Shown here one piece after another: positions 16,198 through 24,504 of a stretch of 64,000 nt of DNA; positions within the stretch are counted from its first letter, which is position 1, and every line of letters starts with the position of its first letter. The stretch comes from Lachnospiraceae bacterium. Lineage in GTDB: Bacteria; Bacillota; Clostridia; Lachnospirales; Lachnospiraceae. The translations under genes and the position numbers were made by a program. A model generated the notes under the pieces. The model saw only the letters and a program-made list of their open reading frames with translations, had not been told where the DNA came from and ran no database searches. The DNA lies in contig JAKSRR010000007.1 of assembly GCA_024403455.1 (NCBI GenBank), forward strand, positions 1 to 64,000. The letters run 5' to 3'.

Positions 16198-16817
16198 AAA
16201 ATATAGTTAAAGATGCTCTCATTCTGTTTTTGATTACTGCTCTTGCTGGTGTTTTATTGGCGGTTGTAAATGAAATTACAAAGGAACCAATTGCGGCGCA
16301 GCAGTTAGCTGCAAAGGAGGAAGCCTGCAGGGCGGTGTTTGCAGATCAGGAATACTCTTTCGAATTGCTTGCCTTTGGCGAGGAGGCTACCGCTGAGGAA
16401 ACAGCATGGGAAGAAACTTATGGCAAGAATAACAAAATTAAAGAAGTGTATTCTGTAACAGACACAGAAGGAAATCATAGCGGCTATGTTATTACCGTAA
16501 CAAATAATGAAGGTTACGGTGGAGATATTACATTTTCTATGGGTATTACCAATGATAGAGTTTTAAATGGAATCTCTATTTTAGAAACTTCTGAGACTGT
16601 CGGTCTGGGATTAGAAGCAGAAAAAGTGCTTGCACCCCAGTTCGCAGGGAAGCAGGTGGAAATGTTTACTTACACAAAGACGGGTAAGTTAAATGATTCT
16701 GAAGTGGATGCTATCAGTTCTGCAACGATTTCCACCAATGCCTATGTAAATGGTGTAAATGCAGGACTAGCATATTTTGATGTATTAGTAGAGATGGGAG
16801 GTGCAGAGAATGAGTAA
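16194..16817 (+). CDS. rnfG: Rnf complex subunit G
   Basis: 207 residues with one N-terminal membrane helix (residues about 5-25) and an outside FMN-binding domain. The covalent FMN site is seen as DAISSATIST near residues 166-175, the threonine of SAT being the attachment point. The preceding SETVGLGLEA block is typical. It receives electrons for the Rnf pump. Start ATG overlaps rnfD by four bases, and its end overlaps rnfE by eight. The apbE gene, whose product attaches FMN here, lies just beyond the operon on the opposite strand. Confidence 0.96.
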   Translation: MKNIVKDALILFLITALAGVLLAVVNEITKEPIAAQQLAAKEEACRAVFADQEYSFELLAFGEEATAEETAWEETYGKNNKIKEVYSVTDTEGNHSGYVITVTNNEGYGGDITFSMGITNDRVLNGISILETSETVGLGLEAEKVLAPQFAGKQVEMFTYTKTGKLNDSEVDAISSATISTNAYVNGVNAGLAYFDVLVEMGGAENE

Positions 16818-17751
16818 GAGAGTAAAAGACCCTGACCGCCTGACTCCCGGTAAGGTATTTATCAATGGGTTAGTGAAAGAGAACCCGACTTTTGTTCTGA
16901 TGCTGGGTATGTGTCCGACACTAGCCGTAACCAGCTCTGCCATAAATGGACTTGGTATGGGACTTACCACAACGGTAGTCCTTACCATGAGTAATATTTT
17001 GATTTCGGCACTTCGAAAAGTGATTCCAGATAAGGTTCGAATCCCTGCATTCATTGTAATTATTGCGTCTTTCGTTACTATTGTTGGACAGTTTTTGGAG
17101 GCATATTTACCTGCTCTTAATGATGCTCTCGGAATGTTTATTCCCCTCATTGTAGTAAACTGTATTATCCTAGGAAGAGCGGAGGCATTCGCATCTAAGA
17201 ATAATGTGCTTTTGTCTGCTTTTGATGGACTTGGTATGGGACTGGGATTCTCGGTGGCTTTGACTATGATTGGTTTGGTCAGAGAAATGATTGGTGCCCA
17301 TAAGGTTTTTGGATTTACCTTCGTAGAGCTTATGGAGAAGATGCATCTTCCTCAGGGCTGTATTGATTTCATGGGAAATCAGACACCTATCGCCATCTTT
17401 GTAATGGCACCGGGAGCATTCTTTGTTCTGGCTACCTTGGTTGCAATATTAAACCATAATAAGGAGAAGAAGCGTCTTCGTGGGGAGGCAGTGAAGGAGT
17501 TTGCAGGTTGTGGACATGATTGTTTGAATTGCCACGATTCTTCCTGCAGTTTTTATGATCCTAATGGAAGCGATGAGGCTGTTGGATTAAAAGGCAAAAA
17601 GAAGAAAAAGAAGAAGGACAGCGATGATTTGGAGAAAGTGGAAATTGAAATGGTTTCTGTTTCCGAAAATGTGACGGGTGATTCTTCTGACGCAGGGGAA
17701 AATGCTACAAAAGAACCTGTAGAGGAGAAGGAAGGAGGGCAGGAAGCATGA
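16810..17751 (+). CDS. rnfE: Rnf complex subunit E with cysteine-rich C-terminal extension
   Basis: 313 residues. The ATG at 16810 is chosen because GGAGG precedes it by seven bases. The first 215 or so residues form the six-helix RnfE fold (LGMCPTLAVTSSAINGLGMG, then FDGLGMGLGFSVALTM), with the cysteine that helps hold the membrane-embedded iron-sulfur centre shared with RnfA. The last 90 residues are an added cytoplasmic tail: a cysteine cluster (CGHDCLNCHDSSCSF near residues 233-248), a lysine run, then a Glu-rich end. Usual RnfE is about 200-230 residues, so the tail is extra. The cluster could bind a metal or iron-sulfur centre, but no known motif fits exactly. It overlaps rnfA by four bases. 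Confidence 0.94.
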   Translation: MSKRVKDPDRLTPGKVFINGLVKENPTFVLMLGMCPTLAVTSSAINGLGMGLTTTVVLTMSNILISALRKVIPDKVRIPAFIVIIASFVTIVGQFLEAYLPALNDALGMFIPLIVVNCIILGRAEAFASKNNVLLSAFDGLGMGLGFSVALTMIGLVREMIGAHKVFGFTFVELMEKMHLPQGCIDFMGNQTPIAIFVMAPGAFFVLATLVAILNHNKEKKRLRGEAVKEFAGCGHDCLNCHDSSCSFYDPNGSDEAVGLKGKKKKKKKDSDDLEKVEIEMVSVSENVTGDSSDAGENATKEPVEEKEGGQEA

Positions 17752-18326
17752 TGAAAGAGCTATTGCTGTTAGCACTGGGATCTGCCCTGGTTAGCAATGT
17801 AGTATTGAGCCAGTTTTATGGATTATGTCCATTTCTTGGCGTAAGTAAGCAGCTGAAAACGGCTTCTGGTATGGGATTGGCAGTTATCTTTGTCATTACA
17901 CTGGCCAGCCTAGTATCCTCTGTTATTTATACTTACCTGCTTGACAGGCTGGGTATTGGATATCTGAAAACCATAGTGTTCATTTTGGTAATTGCAGCTT
18001 TGGTACAGTTTGTAGAAATGTTTTTGAAAAAGAAGGTGCCTGCGTTATATGCGTCCTTAGGTGTATTCCTTCCTTTGATTACGACAAACTGTGCAGTTCT
18101 TGGTACTGCACTTACCAATGTGCAGAGGGAATACAACGTACTTTTTGCGGTTGTTAATGGTTTTGCCACGGCAGCTGGTTTTGCATTATCCATTTGCATA
18201 CTGGCGGGTATTCGTGAGAAGACAGCGCATAATGATATTCCTAAGGCATTTCAGGGAATGCCCATTACGTTAGTTACAGCAGGCCTTATGGCAATTGCAT
18301 TTTGCGGATTTTCAGGACTTTTGTAA
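17748..18326 (+). CDS. rnfA: Rnf complex subunit A
   Basis: 192-residue integral membrane protein with six hydrophobic helices and an inverted topology relative to RnfE. It shows the expected SQFYGLCPFLGVSKQL and TTNCAVLGTAL segments, each with a cysteine for the shared intramembrane [2Fe-2S] centre. Two adjacent ATG codons (17748 and 17751) are possible starts, the first overlaps rnfE. Together with RnfE and RnfD it forms the ion-translocating membrane part. Confidence 0.96.
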   Translation: MMKELLLLALGSALVSNVVLSQFYGLCPFLGVSKQLKTASGMGLAVIFVITLASLVSSVIYTYLLDRLGIGYLKTIVFILVIAALVQFVEMFLKKKVPALYASLGVFLPLITTNCAVLGTALTNVQREYNVLFAVVNGFATAAGFALSICILAGIREKTAHNDIPKAFQGMPITLVTAGLMAIAFCGFSGLL

Positions 18327-18346
18327 GGATAAGACGGAGAATAGAT

Positions 18347-19144
18347 ATGGATTTTTCAGCAATATTAACCGCCGTTTTGGTAATTGGTGTTCTAGGACTT
18401 ATCATTGGTTTGTTCCTTGGCACGGCGGCACTTAAATTAAAAGTAGAAACGGATCCAAAGGAAGAAGCAGTACTTGCAGCACTACCGGGGAATAACTGTG
18501 GTGGTTGTGGTTATGCAGGCTGTTCAAATCTCGCTGCAGCCATTGCAAAGGGGGAAGCTCCTGTGAATGGCTGTCCAGTAGGTGGTGAAGCTGTAGGAAA
18601 GAAGGTAGCCGAAATTATGGGCGTGGAGGCTGGTACCTCGACCCGCATGGTTGCTTATGTAAAATGTAATGGTGACTGCGATAAGGCAGAGACAGATTAC
18701 GAATATTCCGGTTTGGAAGATTGTCGTATGGCAGTGATTGCACCTGGTAAGGGACCTAAGAAGTGTAGCTATGGATGTCTTGGCTATGGTTCCTGCGTAA
18801 AGGAATGTCCCTTTGATGCTATTTCTGTGGTCAAAGGCATCGCCTATGTAAACAAAGAAAAATGTAAAGCTTGTGGTAAATGTGTGGCTGTATGCCCTAA
18901 TCACCTGATTGAACTGATACCTTATGAGGCGGAAAAAGTGGTGGCTTGCGCTTCCCATGATAAGGGACCAGTTGTTATGAAGGCATGCAAGGGTGGCTGT
19001 ATTGGTTGCGGACTGTGCAATAAGACCTGTGAACATGATGCCGTCCATGTGGAGAATTTCCTGGCGAAGATTGATTATGAAAAATGTACCGGATGTGGTG
19101 CATGTCAGGAGAAATGTCCGAAGAAATGTATCTTCAATCACTAA
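18347..19144 (+). CDS. rnfB: Rnf complex subunit B (ferredoxin-accepting)
   Basis: 265 residues. The ATG at 18347 has GGAG eight bases upstream, the earlier in-frame start at 18302 lies inside rnfA and lacks a site. An N-terminal membrane helix (residues about 5-27) is followed by the Fe-S domain motif NCGGCGYAGC with a later CPVGG cysteine, then several ferredoxin-type [4Fe-4S] motifs (CKACGKCVAVCP, CIGCGLCNKTC, CTGCGACQEKCP). RnfB is the entry point for electrons from reduced ferredoxin. It is the last gene of the operon, as usual in Clostridia, and is closed by a strong terminator. Confidence 0.96.
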   Translation: MDFSAILTAVLVIGVLGLIIGLFLGTAALKLKVETDPKEEAVLAALPGNNCGGCGYAGCSNLAAAIAKGEAPVNGCPVGGEAVGKKVAEIMGVEAGTSTRMVAYVKCNGDCDKAETDYEYSGLEDCRMAVIAPGKGPKKCSYGCLGYGSCVKECPFDAISVVKGIAYVNKEKCKACGKCVAVCPNHLIELIPYEAEKVVACASHDKGPVVMKACKGGCIGCGLCNKTCEHDAVHVENFLAKIDYEKCTGCGACQEKCPKKCIFNH

Positions 19145-19148
19145 TAAG

Positions 19149-19176
19149 AAAAGGCGCCACTTGGCGCCTTTTTTCG
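19149..19176 (+). terminator. Intrinsic terminator of the rnf operon
   Basis: AAAAGGCGCC / GGCGCCTTTT stem with a four-base loop and a T-run. Its A-rich 5' side could also serve the convergent apbE gene. Confidence 0.9.
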
Positions 19177-19188
19177 TGCGGATTGATT

Positions 19189-20160
19189 TTACTCGGGAAA
19201 ACCACTGGTGAAGGAAAGTTGGTAAGCATCATTAATGAAACAGCCTTCATAGCCATCGATTTGCTCTAAAAGCATGCGGCCTTTTTCTTCTCCAAGAAGG
19301 AAACAGACAGTGGATAAAAGATCACATTCCAGGCCATCGGGTCCAAGAATGGAGACACTGTACAAGTGGTTTTGTAGAGGATATCCGGTTCGCCCATCTA
19401 GGAGATGATGCTGTAATATATCATCTTCGTAGAAATACCGTTCATAGACACCACTGGTAACGAGGTTGGTATTGCTGACCCGTAGACTCTGGAGGACTTC
19501 CCCGTCAGAAAATGGTTTCTCGATGCCGAGGACGAAAGGGGTTCCATCTGGCTTGGAACCTAGAAGACAAATATTGCCGCCAAGGTTAATGAGAGCAGAA
19601 GAGATTCCCTGCTCCCGAAGATAGGATTTAATTTTGTCGGCGATATACCCCTTTGCAAGCGCGCCTACATCGACAGAAGCTAGGGGATCAGTAAGCGTAA
19701 CGATATTATTTTCTACGTGCAGATTCTTATAACATACATGCGACAATGCATCGGAGATGATATTTGCATCAGGAACACTGCCGCTTTCGTGAAAATTCCA
19801 AAGACTGGAAACGGGGTGAATCGTGATATCGAAGATGCCATCCGTTAGTTCGCTGTAGTATAGGCCTTTTGTAAGGAGGGCGGCGGTTTCTTCTGATACA
19901 GAAACAGGACTTCCGCCAGCGTGATTGATATTCCATATATCGCTGCCCTCCACAGTAGGGGAAAATAGTGATTCGTAGTAGGAACAGAGTTCCTGGATGC
20001 CATTTAGGGTTTCTGCAGAGCATTCATCGTATACAGTAGTAACCACAAAGGTATCAAAAAAGAAACCACTGGTGGAAGAGGGAGAAACTGCTTTCTGACA
20101 TCCAGTCAGAAAGCACAGGAAACATATTGTAATGGATATAAGGATTACGCGTTTTTTCAT
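19189..20160 (-). CDS. apbE: ApbE FMN transferase lipoprotein
   Basis: 323 residues from the ATG at 20160, with an AGGA site upstream on the minus strand. The longer frame extends without a start signal. The N terminus is a lipoprotein signal ending in the lipobox LTGC (Cys near residue 20), so the enzyme is anchored outside. ApbE cuts FAD and links FMN to threonines of target proteins with Mg2+. Seen: FFDTFVVTTVYDE, DVGALAKGYIADKI and SALINLGGN. The obvious substrates are RnfD and RnfG, encoded convergently just upstream, whose SAT motifs are intact. The divergent neighbour is the GH25-like gene. Confidence 0.94.
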   Translation of the reverse strand: MKKRVILISITICFLCFLTGCQKAVSPSSTSGFFFDTFVVTTVYDECSAETLNGIQELCSYYESLFSPTVEGSDIWNINHAGGSPVSVSEETAALLTKGLYYSELTDGIFDITIHPVSSLWNFHESGSVPDANIISDALSHVCYKNLHVENNIVTLTDPLASVDVGALAKGYIADKIKSYLREQGISSALINLGGNICLLGSKPDGTPFVLGIEKPFSDGEVLQSLRVSNTNLVTSGVYERYFYEDDILQHHLLDGRTGYPLQNHLYSVSILGPDGLECDLLSTVCFLLGEEKGRMLLEQIDGYEGCFINDAYQLSFTSGFPE

Positions 20161-20215
20161 AAAAAAATAATATCCTAAAATATGTAAATTGGCAAAGAAA
20201 TTGTGGGCGGAATCA

Positions 20216-20224
20216 TGATATAAT
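20216..20224 (+). promoter_or_regulatory. Extended -10 promoter of the GH25-like gene
   Basis: TGATATAAT, the extended -10 form, 33 bases before the ATG at 20258. No good -35 is present at 17 bases. Confidence 0.5.
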
Positions 20225-20257
20225 ACAAGATGTTGTATAAATAAGAGGGATGATACG

Positions 20258-21418
20258 ATGCGTCTAGAAGATGATTTCGATGATGAATATGATTCGTTTA
20301 AGAAAAAGGGGATGAGACCGTCTGGCAGTGGTATGAAAATGGCGGGACTTATTTCTGTGTTTGCTATTGTTGGGATTCTTATACTAGTTGTTGCGGCAAA
20401 TGGAAAAAGCGGCAAAAAAGAGAAACCAAAGGAGCCAGAAAGTACGGTGCTTACTGCGTCTGAACAGGCTGCGCTAGAACAGGCAGCTCTTGAGAAGAGC
20501 GTGGATGAATTAATTAGCGGAAGTACACTTCGAGCAGAAGATTTGGATATTTGGGATACGCCAGAGAAACCTTCTGCGAATGAACCCCAGAATAAGGAAG
20601 AAGAACAGGAAAAGAATGAAGATAGTTGTGCTGTGGAAGAGGAACTTCCTCCGGATCAGGATGGAAAGCATACGCTATTAATTCACGCAGATGGTTCTGA
20701 GGAGTGGGTAGAGATTAATCCAGGAATCAAGAAGAATGACTATGCACAGACCGGATTTGTTCTGAAGAATGGTTACCTTAGCTATTATGAGAATAATACA
20801 AAGATATCGACGTTAGGTGTTGATATCAGTAAGACCCAGGACTATGTAGACTTTGTGGAATTAAAAAGAGCTGGCGTGGATTATGTCATGATTTCTTTGG
20901 GGGGCAGAGGTTATGCTTCCGGAGAACTTTACGTTGATGAGTATTTTGCAGACAATATGCGCAGAGCTTTGGATGCAGGGTTAGATGTAGGAGTATATTT
21001 CTTTTCAACTGCCATTAGTCAGGATGAAGCGATAGAAGAGGCACATTTTGTTTCGGAAAACCTGGTACCCTATGAGATTACCTATCCTGTTGCTTACTAT
21101 ACAGAAGCGGTAAGCCGTCAGGAAACGAGAAGCGATGGCCTTGATAAAATGTCTCGCACATTTATTGCCCAGACATTTATGAATACGCTAGAGCAGATGG
21201 GGTATTATACAGTACTGTATGGTTCCAAGGAGTGGTTAATTAAGAAATATAGTTTAGGCTCTTTCCAATCAACAGATATGTGGTTATCCCAGGAAGGAAA
21301 TCTTCCAGATTATCCCTATGAGTTTGTGATGTGGAGGTATTCGAAAACGGGCAATGTTCCCGGGATTGCCGGGCCAGCCAATATGAATATCTGCTTTATT
21401 GACTATTCGAAGAAATAG
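20258..21418 (+). CDS. GH25-like membrane protein with altered active site
   Basis: 386 residues. An acidic cytoplasmic start, one membrane helix (residues about 27-48), a long Glu/Pro linker to about 135, then a GH25 (lysozyme-like) barrel from residue 185. The barrel opens correctly with LGVDISKTQDYVDF (Asp189). In active enzymes the second strand motif is Asp-x-Glu. Here it reads YPVAYYTEA, so the aspartate is Tyr281 while Glu283 remains. The late motif normally ending GNVDLN reads GPANMNICFID. GH25 muramidases cut peptidoglycan. This one may bind it without cleaving, or act differently. Its 3' end overlaps the convergent AP2 gene by 23 bases. Confidence 0.8.
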   Translation: MRLEDDFDDEYDSFKKKGMRPSGSGMKMAGLISVFAIVGILILVVAANGKSGKKEKPKEPESTVLTASEQAALEQAALEKSVDELISGSTLRAEDLDIWDTPEKPSANEPQNKEEEQEKNEDSCAVEEELPPDQDGKHTLLIHADGSEEWVEINPGIKKNDYAQTGFVLKNGYLSYYENNTKISTLGVDISKTQDYVDFVELKRAGVDYVMISLGGRGYASGELYVDEYFADNMRRALDAGLDVGVYFFSTAISQDEAIEEAHFVSENLVPYEITYPVAYYTEAVSRQETRSDGLDKMSRTFIAQTFMNTLEQMGYYTVLYGSKEWLIKKYSLGSFQSTDMWLSQEGNLPDYPYEFVMWRYSKTGNVPGIAGPANMNICFIDYSKK

Positions 21419-22217
21419 ATGCAGGAGATAGAGCAAGTATTTTTTCGGGAAGGTTGATGGAAGCATAAATATTAGCATATTCGCTAGGGCGTATTCCACT
21501 AAGATAATTGGTGGGATACGCCTTTTTGAATCCCTTTGCCTTCAAGGTATCGACGGCTTTGTTATAAGCAATAGCAGCCTCTTCTTCTGTGCCAAAGGTT
21601 CCAATGAGATAATTTCCCCTTACGAGGATGCGGGACTTATAGCGAGTGACTCCATTTTGGGTGACTGCCAGCACTCCATGATAGGAGGAGAGAATTTCTA
21701 AATTGCCACTTCGAAAATCTAGTATATCTCCATTCTTAAAACGAAAATCTTTTCCGGAAATTCCATAGGATTTGATACCGTATCGTTTTAATACCGATAG
21801 CTGGCTTCCATAATCGGCGACATAGAGATGACCACCGCGCTGACTGATTTTGTGTGAGATATAGTAAAATAACTCGTCACTATCAAATTTTAGAATTTTT
21901 GATGGGGACAGATAGTAGTAAAACATTTTTGGACGAACATAGATGGGGTTGGCAATATAAAATCCATTGTCACGAAAGTTAATTAGACATACCCATTTTT
22001 CGAAAGGAAGGGCAGCAGTCAATGAATAATCAATAATGGCAGTGGAAGAGGATAGTAGGAATATGCCCTCCTTGTAAGCAAGGGCAGCATCCTCAGCTGC
22101 GTGGAAACTTCCCAGACTAATGTGTTTTCCACGAAAAGTAAGGGAGGCACGAAAATAGGCTGTACCATCTTTTTTTGTTGCCGGAAATACACCGAGTAAA
22201 TTGCTTTGCGTTGTCAT
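21396..22217 (-). CDS. Protein with two AP2-type DNA-binding domains
   Basis: 273 residues from the ATG at 22217, which has AGGAAAGGG upstream. An upstream TTG at 22271 has no site. The first AP2 module covers residues about 8-50 (GVFPATKKDGTAYFRASL, then HISLGSFHAAEDAALAYKEG). The second lies near 195-255 (YKSRILVRGNYLIGTFGTEEEAAIAYNKAVD). AP2 domains bind DNA. In bacteria they are mostly found in homing endonucleases, integrases and phage proteins. Here no nuclease motif (HNH, GIY-YIG) or tyrosine recombinase domain is visible, and the middle part is unrecognised. A regulator or a domesticated mobile-element protein are both possible. It is convergent with, and overlaps by 23 bases, the GH25-like gene. 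Confidence 0.7.
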   Translation of the reverse strand: MTTQSNLLGVFPATKKDGTAYFRASLTFRGKHISLGSFHAAEDAALAYKEGIFLLSSSTAIIDYSLTAALPFEKWVCLINFRDNGFYIANPIYVRPKMFYYYLSPSKILKFDSDELFYYISHKISQRGGHLYVADYGSQLSVLKRYGIKSYGISGKDFRFKNGDILDFRSGNLEILSSYHGVLAVTQNGVTRYKSRILVRGNYLIGTFGTEEEAAIAYNKAVDTLKAKGFKKAYPTNYLSGIRPSEYANIYASINLPEKILALSPASISSNSQ

Positions 22218-22333
22218 AAACAAATCCCTTTCCTGCCTGTTATTGTACAATTCTTTTCGAGAAAAAAGCAAAGATGGTATACTTATAGGAAATGTGGCAG
22301 AAATTCCCGAACATTTATAGGAGAATTAAGATT

Positions 22334-23044
22334 ATGAAAAAAAGATGGATTGGAATGATGGGGATTTTGGCAGTAACCCTTACGGGATGCAGCCTTCCCT
22401 TTGGACAGAAAAATAATGTGACAGAGGAAACTGAGAGCCCTAATGTACGAGAGGTTGTAGAAGATGAAGAAGAGAACGTGGAAGAGACCGTTCCTACGGA
22501 AGAGGAGAATCAGTCAAAACCAGAGGAAGTAGCACCGGACGAAAAGCAGCCAGAAGAAGGCCAGCCTGATAGAGAAACAGAAGAGGTAGATGACACACTG
22601 GATGTGGAAATGCAGGAGGATCCTGATCCGTCTGATGGGACTGAGGAAGGAAGCGATGGTGCTGCCGTGCTGCCAGATTTAAGTTATGAAGACTTAGTTG
22701 GGGTATTTATGATGGTAACAGCAGAAGTTGATGATGGATTTGTGACCACCAGTTATCGCAGCGAGGATGGTATTTTGTCTAATATTATCTTTTATGAGGA
22801 TGGTACAGCGGATTATACGTATTTGTCTTACGACGAAGAATTTAGCGAGTTTGGCCTTTCAGTAGTGGTAAAAGAAGGTGCTGCCGGTTTAGAAGGAACG
22901 TTAAAGGAAGATATTGCAGCAGAAACATGGACCTTTACCTATGATGGTGAAACCTTAACTTTCTTAAAAGAAACAAAGGTAAATGCAAGCAATACGACGA
23001 AGAATATCATGGTATTTGAGAAGACGGATTTAGGAACACTGTAG
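22334..23044 (+). CDS. Lipoprotein of unknown function
   Basis: 236 residues from the ATG at 22334, which follows AGGAG. An upstream in-frame start at 22292 lacks a site. The signal peptide ends in the lipobox LTGC near residue 19. Residues 20-110 are a very acidic Glu/Pro/Asp linker. The last 120 residues form a compact beta-rich domain (GVFMMVTAEVDDGFVTT, GTADYTYLSYDEE, ETWTFTYDGETL) that looks like the small lipocalin-like repeats found in many Firmicute lipoproteins. I do not recognise a named family. It ends 14 bases before the Y-family polymerase gene, but shared transcription would be accidental in function. Confidence 0.75.
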   Translation: MKKRWIGMMGILAVTLTGCSLPFGQKNNVTEETESPNVREVVEDEEENVEETVPTEEENQSKPEEVAPDEKQPEEGQPDRETEEVDDTLDVEMQEDPDPSDGTEEGSDGAAVLPDLSYEDLVGVFMMVTAEVDDGFVTTSYRSEDGILSNIIFYEDGTADYTYLSYDEEFSEFGLSVVVKEGAAGLEGTLKEDIAAETWTFTYDGETLTFLKETKVNASNTTKNIMVFEKTDLGTL

Positions 23045-23058
23045 TTCGGAAGTGTGTC

Positions 23059-24372
23059 ATGGAACGGAAGTATTTGTGCATTGACTTAAAATCTTTCTTT
23101 GCGTCGGTTGAATGCGTGGAACGAGGTCTGGATCCCATGCAAACAAGGCTCGTGGTGGCAGATCCAGAGCGAAGTGAAAAGACGATTTGTCTAGCCATTA
23201 CACCGGCACTGAAGAAACTGGGGATTCCAAATCGGTGCAGGGTATTTGAAATACCAGCGAATGTCGACTATATTATGGCACCGCCCCGTATGCAGAAATA
23301 TATTGATTACTCTGCAAAAATCTATGGGATTTATTTGAAGTATGTGGGAAAGGACGATATACATCCTTATTCCATCGATGAGTGCTTTTTGGACGTTACC
23401 AGATACCTGCAGCTTTTCCATCTTACGGCAAGGGAACTGGCGAAAAAGATTATTGCAGATATTTACGATACCCTTGGTCTTGTTGCTACCTGTGGGATTG
23501 GAACCAATTTATATCTCACCAAGATTGCTCTAGACATTTCGGCAAAGCACGCCAAGGATTTTATGGGGGAACTGGATGAGAATTCGTATAAAGAAACGTT
23601 GTGGGACCACAGACCGCTAACAGATTTTTGGAGAATTGGCCCCGGAATTGCAAGGCGGCTTGCCAGAATGGGGATATTCACGCAGCGAGATATTGCAAAT
23701 ACGCCGGAAGATGTGCTTTATAAGGCATTTGGGATAGAAGCAGAGCTACTTATTGATCATGCCTGGGGAAAAGAACCTTGTACAATTTATGATATTAAAC
23801 ATGTAAGTGCAAAGACCCATTCCATTTCTAGAGGGCAGGTACTTCCCAGAGATTATAGTCATGAGGAATGCCGGCTGATTGTGAAAGAGATGACGGACCT
23901 CATTTGCCTGGAAATGGTTCGGGAAAAGGTAGTTACGGATTCTATAACGCTATGGTTAGGGTATTCTAATGGAACCGGGATGGAAGGTGACGCAGGAACA
24001 GCAGCATTAGATACCCCTGTCAGTGCCAGTGTTTTATGGATTCCGGCCATGGAGGAACTTTATGAGGCCATTGCTGATCCAGATCTTCCCATCAGACGTG
24101 TGACAGTATCTTGCAATGATGTGAAGCCGGAAGGCTGTCATCAGCTTTCCTTTTTTGCGGATGAAGAACGTCTCGAAAAGGATCGGAAGATGCAGGAAGC
24201 CGTAATAGGCGTGCAGGGGAAGTTCGGACGAAATGCAGTTATTAAAGGCATGAACATGTATGCAGCCGGTACTACAGTAGAACGAAATGAGCAGATTGGC
24301 GGTCACAAGGACGGCGCAGTGAGAGGCAGTCATATTCGGCGAGTGACAGAGAAAACAAAAGCAGATGATTAG
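23059..24372 (+). CDS. Y-family DNA polymerase (UmuC/DinB-like)
   Basis: 437-residue translesion polymerase. The catalytic motifs are intact: CIDLKSFFASVE at residues 7-18 and YSIDECFLDV near 105-114, which supply the metal-binding carboxylates. A helix-hairpin-helix type segment (FWRIGPGIARRLARMGI) follows, then the little-finger domain. The long insert after the first motif (DPERSEKTICLAITPALKKLG) is characteristic of the UmuC/UvrX-like branch in Firmicutes rather than classical DinB. No UmuD-like gene is adjacent and no obvious LexA box was found upstream. The terminator just after the stop codon ends the unit. Confidence 0.9.
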   Translation: MERKYLCIDLKSFFASVECVERGLDPMQTRLVVADPERSEKTICLAITPALKKLGIPNRCRVFEIPANVDYIMAPPRMQKYIDYSAKIYGIYLKYVGKDDIHPYSIDECFLDVTRYLQLFHLTARELAKKIIADIYDTLGLVATCGIGTNLYLTKIALDISAKHAKDFMGELDENSYKETLWDHRPLTDFWRIGPGIARRLARMGIFTQRDIANTPEDVLYKAFGIEAELLIDHAWGKEPCTIYDIKHVSAKTHSISRGQVLPRDYSHEECRLIVKEMTDLICLEMVREKVVTDSITLWLGYSNGTGMEGDAGTAALDTPVSASVLWIPAMEELYEAIADPDLPIRRVTVSCNDVKPEGCHQLSFFADEERLEKDRKMQEAVIGVQGKFGRNAVIKGMNMYAAGTTVERNEQIGGHKDGAVRGSHIRRVTEKTKADD

Positions 24373-24415
24373 AAAAGGCATTTTTACGGTACAATCCGTG
24401 CAGAATGCCTTTTTT
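24373..24415 (+). terminator. Intrinsic terminator after the polymerase gene
   Basis: AAAAGGCATT / GAATGCCTTTT outer stem enclosing an inner ACGG/CCGT stem, followed by T-run. Confidence 0.75.
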
Positions 24416-24417
24416 GT

Positions 24418-24446
24418 TTGAATTATAAGAATGAAAAGAATATAAT
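24418..24446 (+). promoter_or_regulatory. Promoter of pta
   Basis: TTGAAT (24418-24423), 17-base spacer, TATAAT (24441-24446). The leader of about 50 bases can form a small hairpin (TGCGTC / GGACGCA). Confidence 0.65.
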
Positions 24447-24504
24447 AAACGGTGAGTGCGTCTATCTTTAAGGACGCAAAAAGGGGTTACGAAAGGAGAC
24501 GTCC

